This document shows positions 7,504 through 10,282 of a stretch of DNA of 10,282 bases, piece by piece. Source of the stretch: Saccoglossus kowalevskii (lineage: Eukaryota > Hemichordata > Enteropneusta > Harrimaniidae); assembly GCF_000003605.2 (NCBI RefSeq), contig NW_003151755.1, positions 344,054 through 354,335 on the forward strand, given 5' to 3'. Within the stretch, counting starts at the first letter, position 1; every line of letters begins with the position of its first letter. A program made the position numbers and the translations under genes. The notes below the pieces were generated by a model that worked only from the letters and a program-made list of their open reading frames with translations, was not told the origin of the DNA and made no database searches.

Positions 7504-8220
7504 CATTTAATATTGCAAATCGTGATTCAGTAGCTGAGCTAAGTTTTCTAAATATTCTAAAACACAATGGACTGGATATATAGGCTTTTCTGGTGGCACG
7601 AATAATCAAAGAAAGTAATATAAAAAAAACGTGAGTCTAAGTATATAGAGTTAGTGTAATAACTATACAAATTGAGTATGCTATCACGGGGGGAGATTCT
7701 TCTCCTCTGGGGTTCTCCACACGTGTCAGAGGGGATCTCGTCTGGTCTCTCTATCGCGTCCCCTTGAGGTACGGGATCGGGAAAGTCACTTAACTTTACA
7801 GTCAAATAGACGCACACAACAAAATACGTTCAACTCTCGTCTTAGTCGGTCAGTCGAGCACTCTATAAGACACAGCACCCTGGGGAAAAGTCCCCAAGAC
7901 TATCGCAAGGCTGATCCAAGACTGCCTCTAGACTGTGTCAAGACTCGCCCCAATCATAAAGCCAATCACACAAAGCACTGAACACGTCATATCTTTTGAT
8001 TAATCGTTCACTATATTAGTAACTACGAATACCAACTGTCAGAAATAGTAGTCCGAATAGCGACGGTTATCACGTAATTAGTTCTAAATCACTGAGTCGA
8101 GTTCCGTCCAGAACCTCAAATGGGCCGAAACGATGACAGACATAACACAGCCATTCACTCGTAATCAACTAATTAAGTCAGTCAACAGATACGCAAAAAC
8201 AAATTCATCACAATGCCGTG
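7504..8220. other. upstream stretch without supported gene; weak possible retroelement remnant
   Basis: A GC-richer patch (about 7680-7800) carries a minus-strand open reading with a proline- and arginine-rich tail (for example PDEIPSDTCGEPQRRRISPR). This loosely resembles the basic tails of LTR-retrotransposon integrases, but no integrase, reverse transcriptase or LTR boundary is visible. The remainder is ordinary sequence that may be 5' intron or promoter of the Roc-COR-TIR gene. Confidence 0.2.
7895..7945. repeat. CAAGACT motif repeated three times at 22-bp spacing
   Basis: CAAGACT begins at 7895, 7917 and 7939. The first two 22-bp units also share AGrCTG at the same offset (positions 14-19 of the unit), so this is a degenerate short tandem repeat of about 2.3 copies. 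A small GGGGA/TCCCC hairpin (7882-7895) precedes it. Confidence 0.4.
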
Positions 8221-9654
8221 TTCATGATATGCAAATAATATTTCAATATTTATCATATAATTGAATTATTTATATGATTATTATTTTATATATATACAAA
8301 CGGTACCCCATAGTTAAGAACCTGTATAAAAGTACAAACGCGACTCAATATCTTGATTTACCTGATAATTGTATTCAATGTAATCGTAAACGGTCATTTA
8401 ATAATGAAGAGGTATACAGTACACTGGAGTTTTATAATTACAGAAGTTAGATAATTTAGCTCACTGAGACCAATCACTGCAATCTACTCATAAATTAACA
8501 ATACAATAAAATATACGACATTAATATTGCAATAACCTGCCGCTTTTATTTGAGAACGCGAGTGATCATTTTTGGGATTGCCATACGAGACTAATTGTGG
8601 TGCACTGTTTTTCGCCGATGTTGTTGATGTCGCAAATTATAAAATTTAATTATGAATTACAGTAGTATAAACTGTTGTTTCATTTCATTTAATACCAAAA
8701 TCGTTAATTTTCTGTCAGAATCGACCGAGAAACTAATACTACAACTTACTAGAACGTCGACCCCAAACAAGCGATAAACTACCGTTAGTGTCCCCGTACT
8801 TTAAGTATCAGTAAATTAATGAGTACATGTCGCAATCTACCAATGACTATTAATAACCGATGACATACATTCGCAAACACATATATCAAAATAGTTATTT
8901 CGTAAACAATAATAGTTTATGAATGACACACCCCAACAGTGTCTCGACATGAGTAGTGCGTTATTAAGACATGCGTAAAATGTATGAGTTCATGATAAAA
9001 TTGGTCACAAAAAAGTTATCAAACCGGAAAACAACTCAATTTATAACGTTAATGTGTGTGACAACACGTAGTGTTTATAATAAAGTAATGGTTATCTTGG
9101 CAACACCCAATTTTCGCTATCGACGTTACTACCAGTAATTGTAAATTACGCACATACATGTACTTGACGGAAGGATTTTATTACATCCATGGTTACCGTA
9201 TATGTACGTCATCACCCCTCCCTCCAATACTACGTTTGGACGAAAAAAACTTTTCTGATGTAGTACACCAATACTACTACATACATTCCCAAGGCTCACT
9301 TTGATTGTAGGTCAGTCAGGCCATGTGTTCAGAAAGATATGTCCGCTCACAAACAATGGTATTTTTTGGAGTTTCAAAAGCGCGGTGTACAACATAAGTC
9401 TATGAGGGATTGCGTTTGTTTTTATAGAAAATGAATCATTCTGAAATCAGTATATCTGGTCCTACAATTTTGCACCTCGCACGCCATCGAATTTGTTCAC
9501 CACAGTCGATTAGACGATGCCGACATGTCTGCGGTTTCCAGACATAACAAGAGTTATCACCCTGTTCAAACATGTTGTGACTTGTCATACATGAGGCGGG
9601 ATGGGAATTGATGTGGCGGTGGCACAGGAGGGGCAGAGAGGGCGGTCAAAATAA
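8221..9654. other. non-coding stretch, no gene seen
   Basis: It begins with a very AT-rich tract (about 8225-8300) that can fold on itself. A short inverted pair ATGTAGTA/TACTACAT lies at 9258-9282, and a G-rich plus-strand run at about 9595-9642. No coding frame or RNA gene is supported. Confidence 0.5.
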
Positions 9655-9785
9655 ATAAAGCTGAAACCTTTTGTGTCAGCGAAATGTGTCCCTCAAAATA
9701 CAGGAAATAGCGTTTCAGAGAGTCTAGATTTAATTTTTTAAGAGGGAGCATGCCCCCGGACCCCCTAGTAAGATCGCCGCCTCTG
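9655..9785. repeat. probable dispersed-repeat fragment with GGGAGCATGCCCCCGG motif
   Basis: The stretch from about 9660 (AGCGAAATGTGTCCCTC, ACAGGAAATAGCGTTTCAGA, then GGGAGCATGCCCCCGGACCC) looks like a repeat I recall as common in several aquatic animal genomes. The family name is not recalled and this is memory, not a search result. The GGGaGCATGCcCCC core is itself nearly palindromic. The minus-strand open reading across it has no recognisable domain. Confidence 0.35.
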
Positions 9786-9829
9786 GGTTGGGTAAAACCC
9801 CAATTCTCACAGCACACATGCTTCACGCT

Positions 9830-10282
9830 TTAAGGTTTGTTTACAAGGTTTACAGTTAGCGGTGGATTAACGAAATGAAGGATAATAGGCAAAGTAGCTT
9901 ACTTGAATAGAAGCGTCAATTGTGATGTAACCAGGCCACCTGGTGGTTGGTATCAGGGCTCAGAGACACTGAGTCTCGTACATATACTGGTATACAGGCC
10001 GAACAATATATCTACTCATGAATACGTTGCATATACAACTCACTTGAAAGTGTTGCTCACGGAAGCAGGCGAGTATTAATTATGAGTTCACAAGATATGA
10101 ATGCATCATGATGCTGCAACTGTAGATACTACAAGCTCGTGCTTAGAAGGTATGAATATAAATTCAATCCAGTGAGAATGATGTTTATAACGTGCATGGC
10201 TGCGTCAAATTCTCGGCAGTAGCAATCAGCCTCGGTAGTCAGCTCACAAGATGGCCGTCTATAACACTCACTCAATCACGTT
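9830..10282. other. non-coding stretch, no gene seen
   Basis: No supportable reading frame. Only small imperfect palindromes such as CCAGGCCACCTGG near 9931 and GAGACACTGAGTCTC near 9962 are visible. An AAGATGGCCG motif near 10248 is YY1-like and may be chance. Confidence 0.45.

Noticed and set aside
7557-7817. LTR-retrotransposon integrase tail
   Set aside because: Only a basic, proline-containing tail resemblance; no catalytic domain, LTR pair or primer-binding site is visible, so it is left as a weak possibility.
3908-10120. CATCATGATGCTGC present near 3910 and near 10106
   Set aside because: A 14-base match that is partly self-palindromic, with dissimilar flanks; chance is likely.
1-10282. 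CRISPR array, bacterial operon, rRNA or tRNA genes
   Set aside because: No regularly spaced direct repeats with unique spacers, no ribosome-binding-site-led compact genes, and no cloverleaf or rRNA core motifs were found; the spliced gene points to an animal genome.

Overview
The window looks like nuclear DNA of an animal, most likely a marine or aquatic invertebrate. It is AT-rich. Its one convincing gene is split by GT-AG introns, long non-coding stretches carry microsatellite and foldback repeats, and the gene belongs to the animal-type Roc-COR family with a TIR domain. I cannot name the species or phylum; molluscs, brachiopods, amphioxus and similar lineages are all possible.

The gene lies on the minus strand (about 7446 down to 2538) and I model it as three coding exons. 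Exon A (7446-6209) carries a short N-terminus, the P-loop half of a Roc GTPase domain and then about 250 residues of multipass membrane protein. Exon B (6147-4694) carries the second half of Roc (G3, G4 and G5 motifs) and a complete COR region. Exon C (2944-2538) carries a TIR domain and the stop. The three pieces total 3099 nt, exactly 1033 codons (1032 residues). They join in frame if a 61-nt GT-AG interval (6208-6148) and a 1749-nt GT-AG interval (4693-2945) are removed. The predicted product would be a membrane-anchored Roc-COR-TIR protein whose GTPase domain is interrupted by about ten membrane helices. The 61-nt intron is the least certain step; a frameshift or alternative splicing could also explain the frame change.

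The large intron (2945-4693) holds several repeat structures: a foldback of about 152 bp beginning 11 nt inside the intron, a TTAA-flanked miniature inverted-repeat element (4244-4394), and two perfect short hairpins, one of them flanked by a 7-bp direct repeat.

Downstream of the gene (1-2537) I find no gene. This part holds a GC-rich palindrome (920-999), an AT-rich foldback element (1276-1490), a second TTAA-flanked miniature element (1558-1700) whose ends match the one in the intron, and an ACAG/CCAG microsatellite (2247-2324). Upstream of the gene (7456-10282) I also find no supported gene. It should contain 5' UTR or intron and the promoter, but only a possible splice acceptor, a small 22-bp-spaced repeat, an AT-rich tract and a probable dispersed-repeat fragment (about 9660-9780) can be pointed to.
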